DNA from: Costus lasius
Taxonomy: Eukaryota > Streptophyta > Magnoliopsida > Zingiberales > Costaceae
Length of the DNA stretch: 64,000 nucleotides
Reading direction: 5' to 3'
Assembly (NCBI GenBank): GCA_027563935.2
Contig: JANVAS020000239.1
Span: 2,604,001 to 2,668,000, forward strand
The position numbers and the translations under genes were made by a program. The first letter of the stretch is position 1. Each line of letters opens with the position of its first letter. Shown one piece after another: positions 35,218 to 46,745 of the stretch. The notes beneath the pieces are model-generated. The model saw nothing but the letters and a program-made list of their open reading frames with translations, was not told the origin of the DNA and searched no databases.

Positions 35218-36000
35218 AATTACGGTATGGCCGTAAAGAGGTTTCGGCCATAATCTTGGCGAAACAGCGGCTGCGCTCGGTTTTGTGTTGATTTCTCTTC
35301 CATCCGATCTCTTCTTGCTCTGAAACTTCTGGTGTGTCCTCTCTTCCTCTAGGCAAAGCTTCCATGTGAAAATCATGGCCTGAGGTGTTCTCTATGCTTC
35401 TCGACATGACGCCAAATGCTAAATGCCTCTCTCTCAATTGTTTTCTCAATTCGTAATAAAAATTCGTCCTTTTACTTCGTGTGTCTTCTCCTCTCTAAGG
35501 CGAGCCTGCAGCATCTTTCGGATCTTAATTTGGACATCTAGATCAAAAGATATGGTCCACGCAATATTCGGGCTTCGGAGTTGACCGGGAAAATCGTGAG
35601 CTGCGTTGTAATTACAGCCATAATGAAGTTTAAGGCAGTGCCGTAATTCTAGACAGCGAGTTCTCGGGTTGAAATATTCTGGAATTACAGTACCGTGAAG
35701 TTCTTTACGGCAGTGCTATAATGTCAACAATCCTTTGGGTGGAAAATCGACCGTAATTACGGTACCGTAAATTCATTTACGGCGGGTACCGTAAACATCA
35801 TCCAACCTCTGTCAAAAAATGCTCCAAAATACGGCATCGTAAAGATTGTTACGGCAGTGCCGTAATCTCGTGAAATTTCTCTGGTTGGGAAAACTACAAA
35901 CTACGACACTTCATAGGAATTACGATAGTACCGTAATTTTGATCTGCGAGTTCAGTCAAATTACGGTACCGTAAATTCCATAATGGGGGTGCCGTAATTT
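35218..36000. repeat. Palindrome array in D 3' LTR
   Basis: The richest array of the window: from 35585 onward five units of about 56-73 bp, each with two palindromes about 9 bp apart. TTACGGTACCGTAA is perfect at 35757-35770 and 35961-35974. A separate copy lies at 35220-35250. Many positions are CpG sites. Confidence 0.85.
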
Positions 36001-36252
36001 GCTCTGAAGCTCCAATTTTTCTGAAATTTGACGTGTGATCTCCTCTTGATGTTGTGAATACAATTATGCATCTGGATTGCTTGAAATCGACTAAAAAATA
36101 TGTATTTTTTCCTGAAAATCATCAAAAACAAAAAAGAGTGTAGATTCCACAAATTTTGATAAAAAAGGCATAAAAATAAGCAAAGGCTATGAATATGACA
36201 CAAAAATACTCATGAAATGACACAAAATTTACTATAAATTTTGGTGTCATCA

Positions 36253-38876
36253 AACACATAAGGCTCAAACTTTGCTTGTCCTCAAGCAAAAATTAAAAAT
36301 TGATCATAGGCATAGACTTTCTCATAAAGAATAAATTTCTAAAAAACAATCACTAATGAAAAATCACACAAATTGTTTCACAAAACTTCAAATAAACATA
36401 TCATTCTTAGAACTCAACCATCTAGATCTACATCTCAATCAAATAAAACTTTGCAACTTGTATAATAAATAAAATTCTCAATCTCATGATTTCACCCAAT
36501 TTCAGTTCAAATCTATCATGCTTAGTTTACAGGAATTAGGTTTCCACACATATTTTTTATTCATTTTTTTTTCATGTATTTTGTTGTTTTTGCACAGATG
36601 GCATGTACCCACTTAGATACATACTTTTCTTTATTTGGACTTCAACTCTTATCTTCAGTACCACTATCAATTTTGCATAGTGTCAAGTAGAAGAGTCTTA
36701 TTCTTTTTTTTTTTACCTCATTATCTTTTGGACTTAGACTTCAACCCATGTCTTAGGTACCACTATCAATTTTACATAGTGCCAAGTAGGGGAGTCTCTC
36801 ACTATTTTTATGGATCTTAGATTCTTCCTTCCCAACAAATAACAAAATAGACTAAACATCTACTAGGTTGATCAATTGATATCAATTCAGTAATCATACT
36901 CATATGCTCATTTTATTTAAAGGAGTAGTTTCACCTTTAGATCTTATTCCTCAAATAACATATCTACCCAAAATTTCATGCATCAACCAATGAAAAATTC
37001 CAAAATCAGATATGTATTAGATAAATAAATTCAACATAATAGATCTAGACCTAATAACAAGCATGAACACATTCATCATCATAGAAAAATCCATAAATCT
37101 CTCATCACATGGATTCAAGTCATAAAAATTTTTAATCATCAAAATATGTCAAAATCACTACAAAAGGTGTCAAATATCAAACTCAAACAATCATGGTCAA
37201 AAGTGTAAAATGATAGATTCAAGAGACCACATCGAATAGAAATCTCAGTGAGTGATACATCTAAAGCAAATCAAAGATGCAACCATATGAAATAATCATG
37301 AATACAAGAGAGTGCAAGCGATACTCACAAAACTATATAGCAAGCTTTGACCGAATATACATAAGGCTCAGATCAAAAATAGTGTCGGGCAGATGCTGCT
37401 AGGTCCAAAGATGTGCCTTTTGAAATTTTACCTGCACAATTTTAAATACATAAGGCTCAGTCTGAAAATAGTCTCAAAAAATAATAATGATAAAAATAAA
37501 TTTCTCAAGGAAGAATCAGAGATGTCGCTGGAGGACTGAAGAGGATGCCGATGGAAAGAGTTGAGCAGGCAAGAAGCAGAGGGTGAACAGAGGCTAGCTG
37601 AAAAGCTGCTAGCAATGATGGTGATGGTGCCGACAGTAGTGTGAGTAATCTCCAGTGGCCTGCTAGAGACTACAGTCCTACAGGTGAGATCGTCGGCCGG
37701 TGGGTGCCAGAAATAATGCTGCATAGATAAAAAAATCAGTCACTAATGAAGAGTCTACTGCATAAATAAATCAAATCAATGGAAATAGAGGCAGTAGAAG
37801 AAGTAAGAGTCTACGGAAGGTATAATCCACTGTCGATGGCTAGAAACACTGATGTCAGAGGCAGATGCAGTGGTGGCTAGAGGTGGAAGATAGTTGCTTT
37901 TGAAGATTTCTGGATCTGGAGCCAAAAGAAGCTATAACATGTAGAAAGCAAGTAGAGCAGCCAGTGAATTTTTTTTTTTTGAAAAGTAGTCATATCTAAA
38001 AATAAGATTTAATGATCCAAGAAGAAAATGAATAGAACCATGTAATAGAGTGAAACTCATTCTTTCTAGGTGTATAAAAATTGAAGGATCAAAATCTGTC
38101 AGGAATTTAGGGCATTAGTGGAAAAAGGCTAATCAGATTACAAAATTGCAAAAACTGCACAAAAGTTAATCAGATTCGAAAAGTTGCCATGTGTCCTAGA
38201 ATGATCAGAAAATATTTTCATGAAAATAACTAATCCACGAGATAGAACGACATATGTTCTTCATATACCATGCAAAAAATCAGGGTTACAAGTCATTAAA
38301 GCACCTTAAAAACTTGCAGCAAAAACGCTAGTCAGAATAGTCAAAAGAAAACTACTACAGAAATTAATCAGAATCGAAAAGATGCGAGGTGTTTTAGAAT
38401 GATCCACGGACTTTAAAACTTAGAAAAAATATCCAGATGATAGACAAAGATGAGTACTTCATTATGGTGCCAAAAATAAAAAATTTTCCCAACCCAGTTT
38501 CTTAAAATCACAGTGAGAAAACACCTACTCAAATAAACATAATGCAGTTTTGAAATTATGGGCGTAGAGTGCCGTAATATGCAAAAACTCTCGGGTGAAA
38601 AATATCCAAAAATATGGTATGGTAAAAACCAATATGGTAGTGCCGTAAAATACCAAAAACTCTCGGGATGAAATCGGACCAACATTACGGCACCGTAAAG
38701 CAGATTACAACAGTGCCGTATTTTGCACATAATTTTATTTTTCCTGCAAAAAGAAAAAGAAAAATTAATTCTAAAAATAAACTAAAATAAAAGAAACTAA
38801 ACTAAGGTAAGAGTGCTTGGGTTGCGTCCCAAGAAGCGCTAATTTTTAAGTCATTAGCTTGACCAAAAATCAAATC
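36253..38876 (-). other. Element D 3' internal region, non-coding
   Basis: Corresponds to 9200-11789 of A and 26427-28977 of C. It contains the terminal hairpin (36271-36290), two copies of the CTACTTGGCACT repeat (36646-36802) and a palindrome array (38560-38730). No ORF is shared between the three copies. Confidence 0.75.
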
Positions 38877-40193
38877 TCATGGTGAAGCAGGTGAATCAGT
38901 ACCAAAGTAAATAGCATGTAATTTCTTTCTTTTCTACTGTCCAAAAAGTTTATCCACAAATCCAAACATCCAAAATATCATATAAATCACAATTGACATG
39001 ACTTTCTCAAATATGCAGAAATCAGAATCAAAATTTTCAACTTCACATAATGGATATTCAATGATCTTCCTAAATTTATCAGAGAGTAAAATCATAAGTC
39101 CTTTCTACAAATTTATATTTTCAATGGCTATAGGACTTTGATCAAAAGATGCAAGTGTTGGATCGTCAAAATAAACTTTCTGTCTCAAATTAAGTTCCTC
39201 AATAAAACACAAATTTTTAATAAAATCAGAAGAGTGAACAGTAGATATGGGCAAAATATCAGGGTTAGATACATCAATATTTGTAATATTCACATCCTTA
39301 TTAAGTTCCGCATGTTCATCATCAAATAAATTATCAATTTCAAAGCTATCATCAAAATTAAGGTGAGACTTTCCAAAATCAATTCCCTCATGCACTTCAT
39401 CAAATAATTTATCAATTTCAAAATCACCAACAAAATCAGAGTAAGATTCTTCTAAATTAGTCCCCTCATATCCTTCATCAGATTTAACCATAAACAATAT
39501 ATTATCAAAAGAATCAATTTCATCAAAAGAGGGTTTTTCAATTTTAATTTCTTCAAACTTTTCCACAAATAAATTATCAAAAAAATCAATTTCACAATTA
39601 TCAAAATCAGAGTAAGATTCATTAATGTTCACATAAGCCTTAATCTCAAAACAATCATGATCAGAGGGGGATTTTTCTAAATTAAGTTCTTCAGTTTCAA
39701 ACTCAAATAAACATACTTGTTGTGCTAACTAGGTTTCCAAAAATTCAGAATTAGCAGTTAAAGATTCTACATTAGAAGCAAGCTGACCAATTATCCCTTT
39801 AAGATCTTCAATTTCTTTGTTTTGATTCATCATGATTTGGTTTTGATTTGACATGAATTTTTCAAGCATTATCTCTAAGCTAGATTTTTCAGTTTTCTCG
39901 AAGTATGGTTCAGAAACATGATTAGAGCAATCATCATAAAAAGAATATTGATCATCTTGGTACCATGGTGCATTGGGAATTGCATGATTTCTAAATTGAC
40001 ATTATGAAGCATAATGATCATTACATTTACAAATATTACATCTAATAGAGGAATAAAATGTCCTAGAAGGATGCATGTAAGAGTAAAATTTCAATTTATC
40101 TACAAGAGTGCACAATGAATCATCTTCATACCTTTCTTGAGTCATGTATACCTCACCTCCTTTAGTTGCCCACGAGTAATGATTAAAAGACAT
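38877..40193 (-). pseudogene. Acidic zinc-knuckle protein of element D
   Basis: One frame of 438 codons from ATG 40193 to TGA 38877, interrupted only by four nonsense codons (40002-40004, 39729-39731, 39105-39107, about 38934). The N-terminus MSFNHYSWATKGG is followed by CNICKCNDHYAS.C, a C-X2-C-X4-H-X4-C knuckle with the first stop before its last Cys. Next come a coiled-coil-like segment (SSLEIMLEKFMSNQNQ), a Ser/Asp/Glu/Phe-rich acidic region with repeats of SY.DF..DFEIDKLFD, and a basic C-terminus. It is homologous along its length to the ORF of element C. Start chosen because similarity to C begins there. No known domain beyond the knuckle. Confidence 0.8.
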
Positions 40194-40424
40194 ATCTTCA
40201 AAGCTATCAAGAACAGAAAGATTACACAACACCAAATTTTTTTTCATAATATATAAAAAAGTAGAAAATATAAAACACAAGCAAATTCACAAATTTCAGA
40301 AATCACAGTTCTGTCACAACTGTGAAAATCCAAAACTTGCAAAAACAGAAAACAAAGTTAAATCTAAGACAAATAAAACTTAGACTAGCAATACTAACAA
40401 CTATTTTGATATTAACAAAACTAA

Positions 40425-40444
40425 GGTCCCCGGCAACGGCGCCA
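40425..40444 (-). other. Element D primer binding site
   Basis: On the reverse strand TGGCGCCGTTGCCGGGGACC, the canonical Athila-lineage primer site, complementary to the 3' end of Asp tRNA by family knowledge; 6 bp from the LTR end. Confidence 0.9.
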
Positions 40445-40550
40445 AAAACTTGTTGTAGTCCGAAAGAACACACTTATAAATACAAGTAGGTAGACATATT
40501 TTAGGTGTCGCGGCCAAAACCTAAGTGTTGGCGTACAGGGCTATTGTCAC

Positions 40551-40579
40551 TCCCTAACACGGCTCTAAAAACTTGTTGT
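40551..40579 (-). other. Fossil primer site within the D LTR (5' copy)
   Basis: TCCCTAACACGGCTCTAAAAACTTGTTG resembles the active site plus LTR end at 40428-40456 (TCCCCGGCAACGGCGCCAAA, then AACTTGTTG). It lies about 100 bp inside the present LTR end, and the older LTR end GTGTCC.CAAGT follows as in element C. Confidence 0.65.
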
Positions 40580-41158
40580 CCGTAGACTTGTAGTGTCCCC
40601 AAGTACACAGATACTCGAAGTAATAAAGAAAAGTATCAATCCCATAGAGACCTTATTGTTAAGTACCAAATAATTGTTTTCTTACTAGCTAAGCAAATCG
40701 AATATGATGCATGTAAATAATAGAAAGAGTGTAAAGATAAATAGACAGATAAAGTGGGACTAGGGTTTCATCCACTTTAATTTCAATGACTAGATATGAA
40801 GAAAAGGTTGTCAGACTAATTTTATTACGATAAAGACTTAATTTACTTTATAAAGGGATCATCTCACTTTCGTGCAGACAATCATGTAGGGACCAATCCT
40901 CGCTTTCGCGCAAGATCTATCCCAATGCTGAAGATAAGTAAATCATCAATCAAAGAATTCAAATATCACTTTCGTGCATCCGAAATCTGAGTTGATTGTC
41001 TCAAGTGGAATCTCAAGGATCACTTTCGTGCATCCGAGTCTCAACACAAGTTATACTTATGGTTCTCTAACGTTCCGATCCTCACTTTTGTGTAAGATCT
41101 CCACGTTTGACACAATAATTTAATCCTAGATTCAAATTATCTAACATGGCAATAAAAT

Positions 41159-42840
41159 TGAAAGTCCCCTTAACAAAGGGGGCGAAACCCTAGATAGGCG
41201 CATATGGAGGTTTTCATGCAGCGGAAGGGGTTTCTAGGATTTTTTCATATTATATGATCAACTTATAAGTGATTGCAAATAAGAATCAAGGAATCGATTC
41301 TCACCAAAGCCATTGCTTGGATGGCGTCTAGGAAGAAGAGACTCAAGCGCTTCTCCTCCAAATGGTGCGCACACAAATGATGTTGCCTACTCCCTTAGTG
41401 CACCTTGTGCTAGCAAGGTTCTAAGGAGTTCTTGTCGAGTGAAAGGGATGAGAAGATTTTTCCTTCTTGGCTGAATCCTCACGAAGCTTCAAGGTGTCGC
41501 CACACACGAAAACGTCAAGAGGAATCTCGGGAAAGGCGAGAATAGAACTCACTTCTATTCGAACGTGAAGCGTGTCTCATGTGGAGATCATGGTTTCCAA
41601 AAATAGAAACCCACATACGCTTAAACGTTCACGCCAAGTGAACTAGTTGTTACACTCTCTCCCCTTGAACCATGCGCTCACTTGATGAGCTGGTTCATTT
41701 TGATTTGGTTCAAATACCAATCAAGCCAAGCCTTTACTCCAGATCAAATTAAACCCTAAGGTTCCAGATCTAACCGTTCATCTCTTGATGCACCCTGATC
41801 TCACCGATCTAGCATCCATTCTCTCGATCGAAGCTTACCGATCTCAAGCCCTAATCAATCAAACATGATCAGACCAGATCTCACTCACAATCAGAGATTA
41901 AATCCCTTTAAACTGAACCCTGACAATTCAGTCCACACGATCTGACTTAAGTAAGCCATATCATCAAATTGTGCGACCCTGAGGGTTTCCTTTAAATGTC
42001 GGTAACGATAACTTATGTTATCACGATCAGTGAGGGGTATCTAGCAACACATCACTGTCTCCCGATATAAAGAAAAGAGTCTTCCAAGACTACACCCAAA
42101 CCACAGCACAAGTGTGAATCCACTTCACGAGGCATACATGATTCCTTTGCCACTGGATGTTCTTATTGGACAAGCGTGTCAAGCCTGTAGCTCCAATATG
42201 ATGAACATGATTAGATCAGATGAACATAGTCACCTGGGTATGGCCATACACTTTCTCAATCATCTCATCCAAGGGGCCCCTTTAGAACATCACACTCCTT
42301 AAACAAGGAGACGGCAATCCTTTATCTATCACTAGTGCCCTAACCTGACTCATGATCATTATCCAAGATAGTCTATAACCACTATGTTTCAAATGATATT
42401 GAACTACCTCAAAACAATGACAATCATCATTTAGAAACACAAGTGATCTCAAGTCAGAGGACATGTGCCACTTGTTGCAAACAAGGATTATTCACATTGT
42501 GACAAGCAATTGAATATCCTAGTAGGGTCTGTCTAGTACATCCAATGTACCCATGAGTCTACATCTTATTCCATGCTCAAAGCATCCTATAAGATTAGAA
42601 CACATATTAGTCTCCATCATATCAAGGCTGTCTCATGTTCACCAAGATATCTCGACTAAGGACATATTGCATGTCAGCCAAGTTGAACAGCATTGAGACA
42701 TTATTCAGAAGCACAATTATTGCAGCAGACAATGTAACAAACTGAATAACAACCATTGCCTTTATAAACAGAAGAGTTTATACATGATACTGAAAGAATC
42801 CCAAGGCCTCAAACATTAGCCTTAAGGGCATACCCCAACA
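41159..42840 (-). repeat. Copia-2 3' LTR
   Basis: 1682 bp, TGAAAGTCCCC to CCCCAACA on the plus strand. The polypurine tract follows at 42841-42853 (reverse strand). Confidence 0.96.
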
Positions 42841-42860
42841 ATCTCCCACTTGCACTTAAT

Positions 42861-45800
42861 CTAATGGTTGAGAAATCTCAAACCCATATTATTACAGTGC
42901 TTCTCATGCTTCTGCTGCGCCAGAGGCTTGGTAAGCGGGTCAGCCAGATTGTCATCTGTATGAACCTTGCAGACTTTGATCTCGCCTCGATCAATGATCT
43001 CCCGGATTAAATGAAACCGTCTCTGTATGTGCTTGGACTTCTGGTGCGACCGTGGTTCCTTTGCTTGTGCGATTGCTCCAGTGTTATCACAGAAGATAAC
43101 CAAAGGATCTGCACTCGAAGGAACAACACCAAGTTCCTGAATGAACTTACGAATCCACACTGCCTCCTTAGATGCTTCTGAGGCTGCAACATACTCGGCT
43201 TCTGTTGTGGAATCAGCAACAATAGACTGTTTGAAACTTTTCCACACCATTGCTCCTCCATTCAAGCTAAAAACATAGCCTGATTGCGATCGGAAATCAT
43301 CCTGGTCCGATTGGAATGAAGCGTCAGTATATCCTTCTATACTGAGTTCTTCCTGACCACCATATACCAAGAACATATCTTTGGTCCTCCGCAGATATTT
43401 TAAAATGTTCTTGACCGCAATCTAGTGCGCCTGACCTGGATTACTTTGGAATCGACTGGTCACGCTTAACCCGTAAGCGACGTCTGGGCGAGTACACAAC
43501 ATCGCATACATAATGGACCCAATAGCCGAAGCATAAGGCGTATTGTCCATTTCATCTTTCTCAGTCTGTGTTTGTGGACACTGACTCTTTGAAAGATTCA
43601 GACCATGTCTGACTGGAAGATATCCTCTTTTAGAATTCTCTAAATGAAATCTCTCCAGGACTTTATCAATGTAAGTACTCTGGCACAGCCCGAGAAGCCT
43701 CTTAGATCTATCCCTGTAGATCTTCACACCTAATACATAGGCTGCTTCTCCTAGATCTTTCATCTGGAAACATTTTCTTAACCATGCTTTAACAGCATGC
43801 AGTTCAGGAATATCGTTTCCAATGATTAAGATATCATCGACGTAGAGGACTAGGAAAGTAATTACGCTCCCACTAAACCTCTTATATACACACGGGTCAT
43901 CTTCATTCTTGATGAAACCAAACTCACTGATTGATTCATCAAAACGAATATTCCAGCTCCTAGATGCTTGTTTAAGTCCATAAATGGACTTCTTTAACTT
44001 GCATATTTTATGACGATCTGATGGATTAGTGAAACCTTCAGGTTGTGTCATATACACATCCTCATCCAGTTTTCCATTAAGGAAAGCCGTCTTCACATCC
44101 ATCTGCCAGATCTCATAATCGTAATATGCTGCTATCGCGAGAATAATCCGAATAGACTTGAACATGGCTACAGGAGAGAAAGTTTCATCATAATCTATCC
44201 CGTAGATTTGTTTCAAACTTTTCGCAACTAGCCTGCCCTTATAGGTAACCACGTTACCATCCATGTCAATCTTCTTCTTGAAGATCCATTTACAGCCTAT
44301 AGGGATTACTCCCGGAGGCGGATCAACCAAATCCCAGACTTGATTATCTGACATGGAGTCCATCTCGGCTCGCATAGCTTCAAGCCATCTCGCTGACTCC
44401 GGTCCACTGACCGCATCCGCATAAGTAAGGGGTTCATCATGATCAATGATGTAGACTCCGTCATAGCGCTCAGGCTGTCGACGGATCCTTCCCGATCTTC
44501 GCGGTTCCCGTGATATCTGAGCCTCAGGTTGTTCAATAACCTGTTCTACCGGCTTAGGCTCATCCAACTGTGCTTGACTACTTTGTCCTTCCTCTGGATT
44601 CTCATCCAGCTGTATTTCTCTCCCACTGGCCTCTTGCAGAAGAAACTCCTTCTCAAGAAAAATGGCCGTCCGAGCAACAAATACCTTGTTCTCTTTGGGA
44701 TCGTAGAAATAATAACCCTTAGTTTCCTTAGGGTAACCGACAAAGATGCATTTATCAGATCTGCTCTCTAGTTTCCCAGAGGCGAGCTTTTTGACATAAG
44801 CCTCGCAACCCCAGATCTTAATAAATGTCAAGCTCGGCTGTTTCCCATACCATAACTCATATGGAGTCTTTGAAACTGCCTTGGATGGCACTCGGTTTAG
44901 TACTTTTGCAGCTGTTTCCAGTGCAAATCCCCAAAAGGAGTAAGGTAGAGTAGCTTGACTCATCATTGAACGAACCATATCCAGTAAGGTTCTGTTCCTC
45001 CTCTCGGACACACCATTCCATTGCGGTGTTCCTGGCGGAGTGAGCTATGAGATAATCCCACACTCCTTGAGATAGTCAATAAACTCTCGACTTAGGTATT
45101 CTCCACCTCGATCAGAACGAAGTGCCTTGATATTTCGGCCTAGCTGATTCTGTACTTCATTCTTGAACTCTTTGAATTTGTCAAAAGATTCACTTTTATG
45201 TCTCATTAGATAGACATACCCATATCTACTGAAATCATCAGTAAAGGTAATGAAGTATGAATAGCCACCTCTGGCATGTTTACTAAATGGCCCACAAACA
45301 TCACTGTGTATAAGGTCAAGTAAACCTGAAGCCCTCTGACCTTTGTTAGGAAAAGGAGCCTTCGTCATTTTACCCATTAAACAAGCTTTGCATGTATCAA
45401 TCCCCTCATAGGAGAATGATCCCAGCAGTCCATGATCATGCAACCGCTTAATGCGCTTCTTGTTAATATGGCCTAAACGACTATGCCATAACAAGGTGCT
45501 ATCATCAGCATACTTGGCTTTCTTATTATCAATATTTTGTATAGAACATTCCATGTCCAACATGAATAACCCATTGTTAATTGACCCAGTAGCATAAACA
45601 ATATTATCTAAAGAAAAAACACACTTTGAAATATTGCATTCAAAGGAAAATCCTTTCCTGACAAGAGCAGGAATAGAGATAATATTTTTCGTAATACTCG
45701 GAACAAAATAACAATTGTCCAGTTCTAATACAAGTCCAGATGGTAATGAGATGTAATATTCTCCTACAGCAACAGCAGCAACCCGTGCCCCGTTTCCAAC

Positions 45801-46745
45801 TCGTAGGTCCACCTCATGCTGTCCCACCTGTCTTCTTCTCTTGAGTTCCTGTACATTTGAACAAATGTGAACTCCACATGCAGTGTCCAACACCCATGAA
45901 ATAGAAGAAGAAGATATCATGACTTCAGTCACAAATATACCTGAGCCAGAAGCGAAACTTCCCTTCTTATCTCCTTGGAGCGCTTTACAGTCCTTTTTCC
46001 AGTGACCCAGCTGGCCACAATGGAAACATCTGTATTCCTTTGACCGCTTAACCTTTTGTTTCAGAGCCTTGTTGTAATTCTTGACAGGGGCTTTGCCCTT
46101 CTTCCCCTTCTTCTTGTTCCTTGACGGAAACATCAAGACAGAGGTTGAAGGCTTTCCCTTTAGAGTCTCCTCTGTAGTCAAGAGCATATTCAGCAACTCC
46201 ACCGGAGTACAGTCGATCTTGTTCATATTAAAATTAATAATGAGCGGATCAAAAGAGGCCGGGAGGGACTGCAGAATAATGTCTACAGCAAGCTCCTGAT
46301 TGATGGTATGCCCCAGTTTCTCTAGAGCCTCTTTGTGCCCAATCATCTTGAGCACGTGAGCTCCCACTGGACTCCCTTCAGCCAGTTTGCTCTGAAAGAA
46401 AAGCTTGGTCAAATTATAGCGCTCAGTCCTCGCCTGTGCAGCATATAGCATCTTGAGGTTTGCTATCATTTCTATAGCAGACATATCCTCATGCTGACGC
46501 TGCAGTTGTGGCGTCATAGACGCTAGCATCAGGAAAGCGACATCAATGCTATCATTGACATGCTTTTCATAGGCATCCCGAACCGCCCTTGCGGCGTTCG
46601 GAGCGGGTTGAGGCGGTATAGCCGTCTCGAGGACATACAGTTTCCTCTCTGCCTTAAGAACAATCTTAAGGTGTCCGAACCAGTCTGAGAAGTTTGGCCC
46701 AGCAAACTTCTCCCTTTCCAGTAGGGATCGCACATTGATGCTCAT
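42861..46745 (-). pseudogene. Copia-2 gag-pol polyprotein, two nonsense codons
   Basis: A single frame of 1295 codons from ATG 46745 to the stop at 42861. Interruptions: TAG at 45045-45047 (AAG in Copia-1) within integrase, and TAG at 43422-43424, where the family should have Trp, between reverse transcriptase and RNase H. Domains in order: Gag (about residues 1-230), CCHC knuckle CFHCGQLGHWKKDC (about 240-253), protease with DTACG (about 285), integrase HHCC (about 400-460) and DDE core with TDDFSRYGYV and SDRGGEY, reverse transcriptase with FLNGKLDEDVYM and YVDDILI, RNase H with TTEAEYVAAS and HTDDNLADPLTKP. Length is normal for plant copia. It is the best template for the family, and suppression or reversion of two codons is all it lacks. 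Confidence 0.96.

Larger units (their letters stand above)
34175..36252 (-). repeat. Element D 3' LTR
   Basis: 2078 bp, TGATGACACC (36252) to ACTACAACA-type end (34175) in reverse. Compared with C it has about 140 bp more at the primer-site end (34175-34315). It carries the iterated GCACGAAAGTGA motif (34590-34815) and a long palindrome array. Its 34870-34900 segment is the empty version of the site that Copia-2 occupies in the other LTR. Confidence 0.92.

Noticed and set aside
35218..36000. Palindromes as terminal inverted repeats of a DNA transposon or MITE
   Set aside because: There are many short palindromes instead of one pair of ends, no flanking target duplication, and the arrays occupy the same place in every LTR of the family. 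They are part of the LTR.
44043..44771. Plus-strand frames opposite the Copia-2 integrase and RT, and 5862-6188 opposite Copia-1
   Set aside because: They are antisense shadows of a well-supported polyprotein, with no homology or signals of their own.
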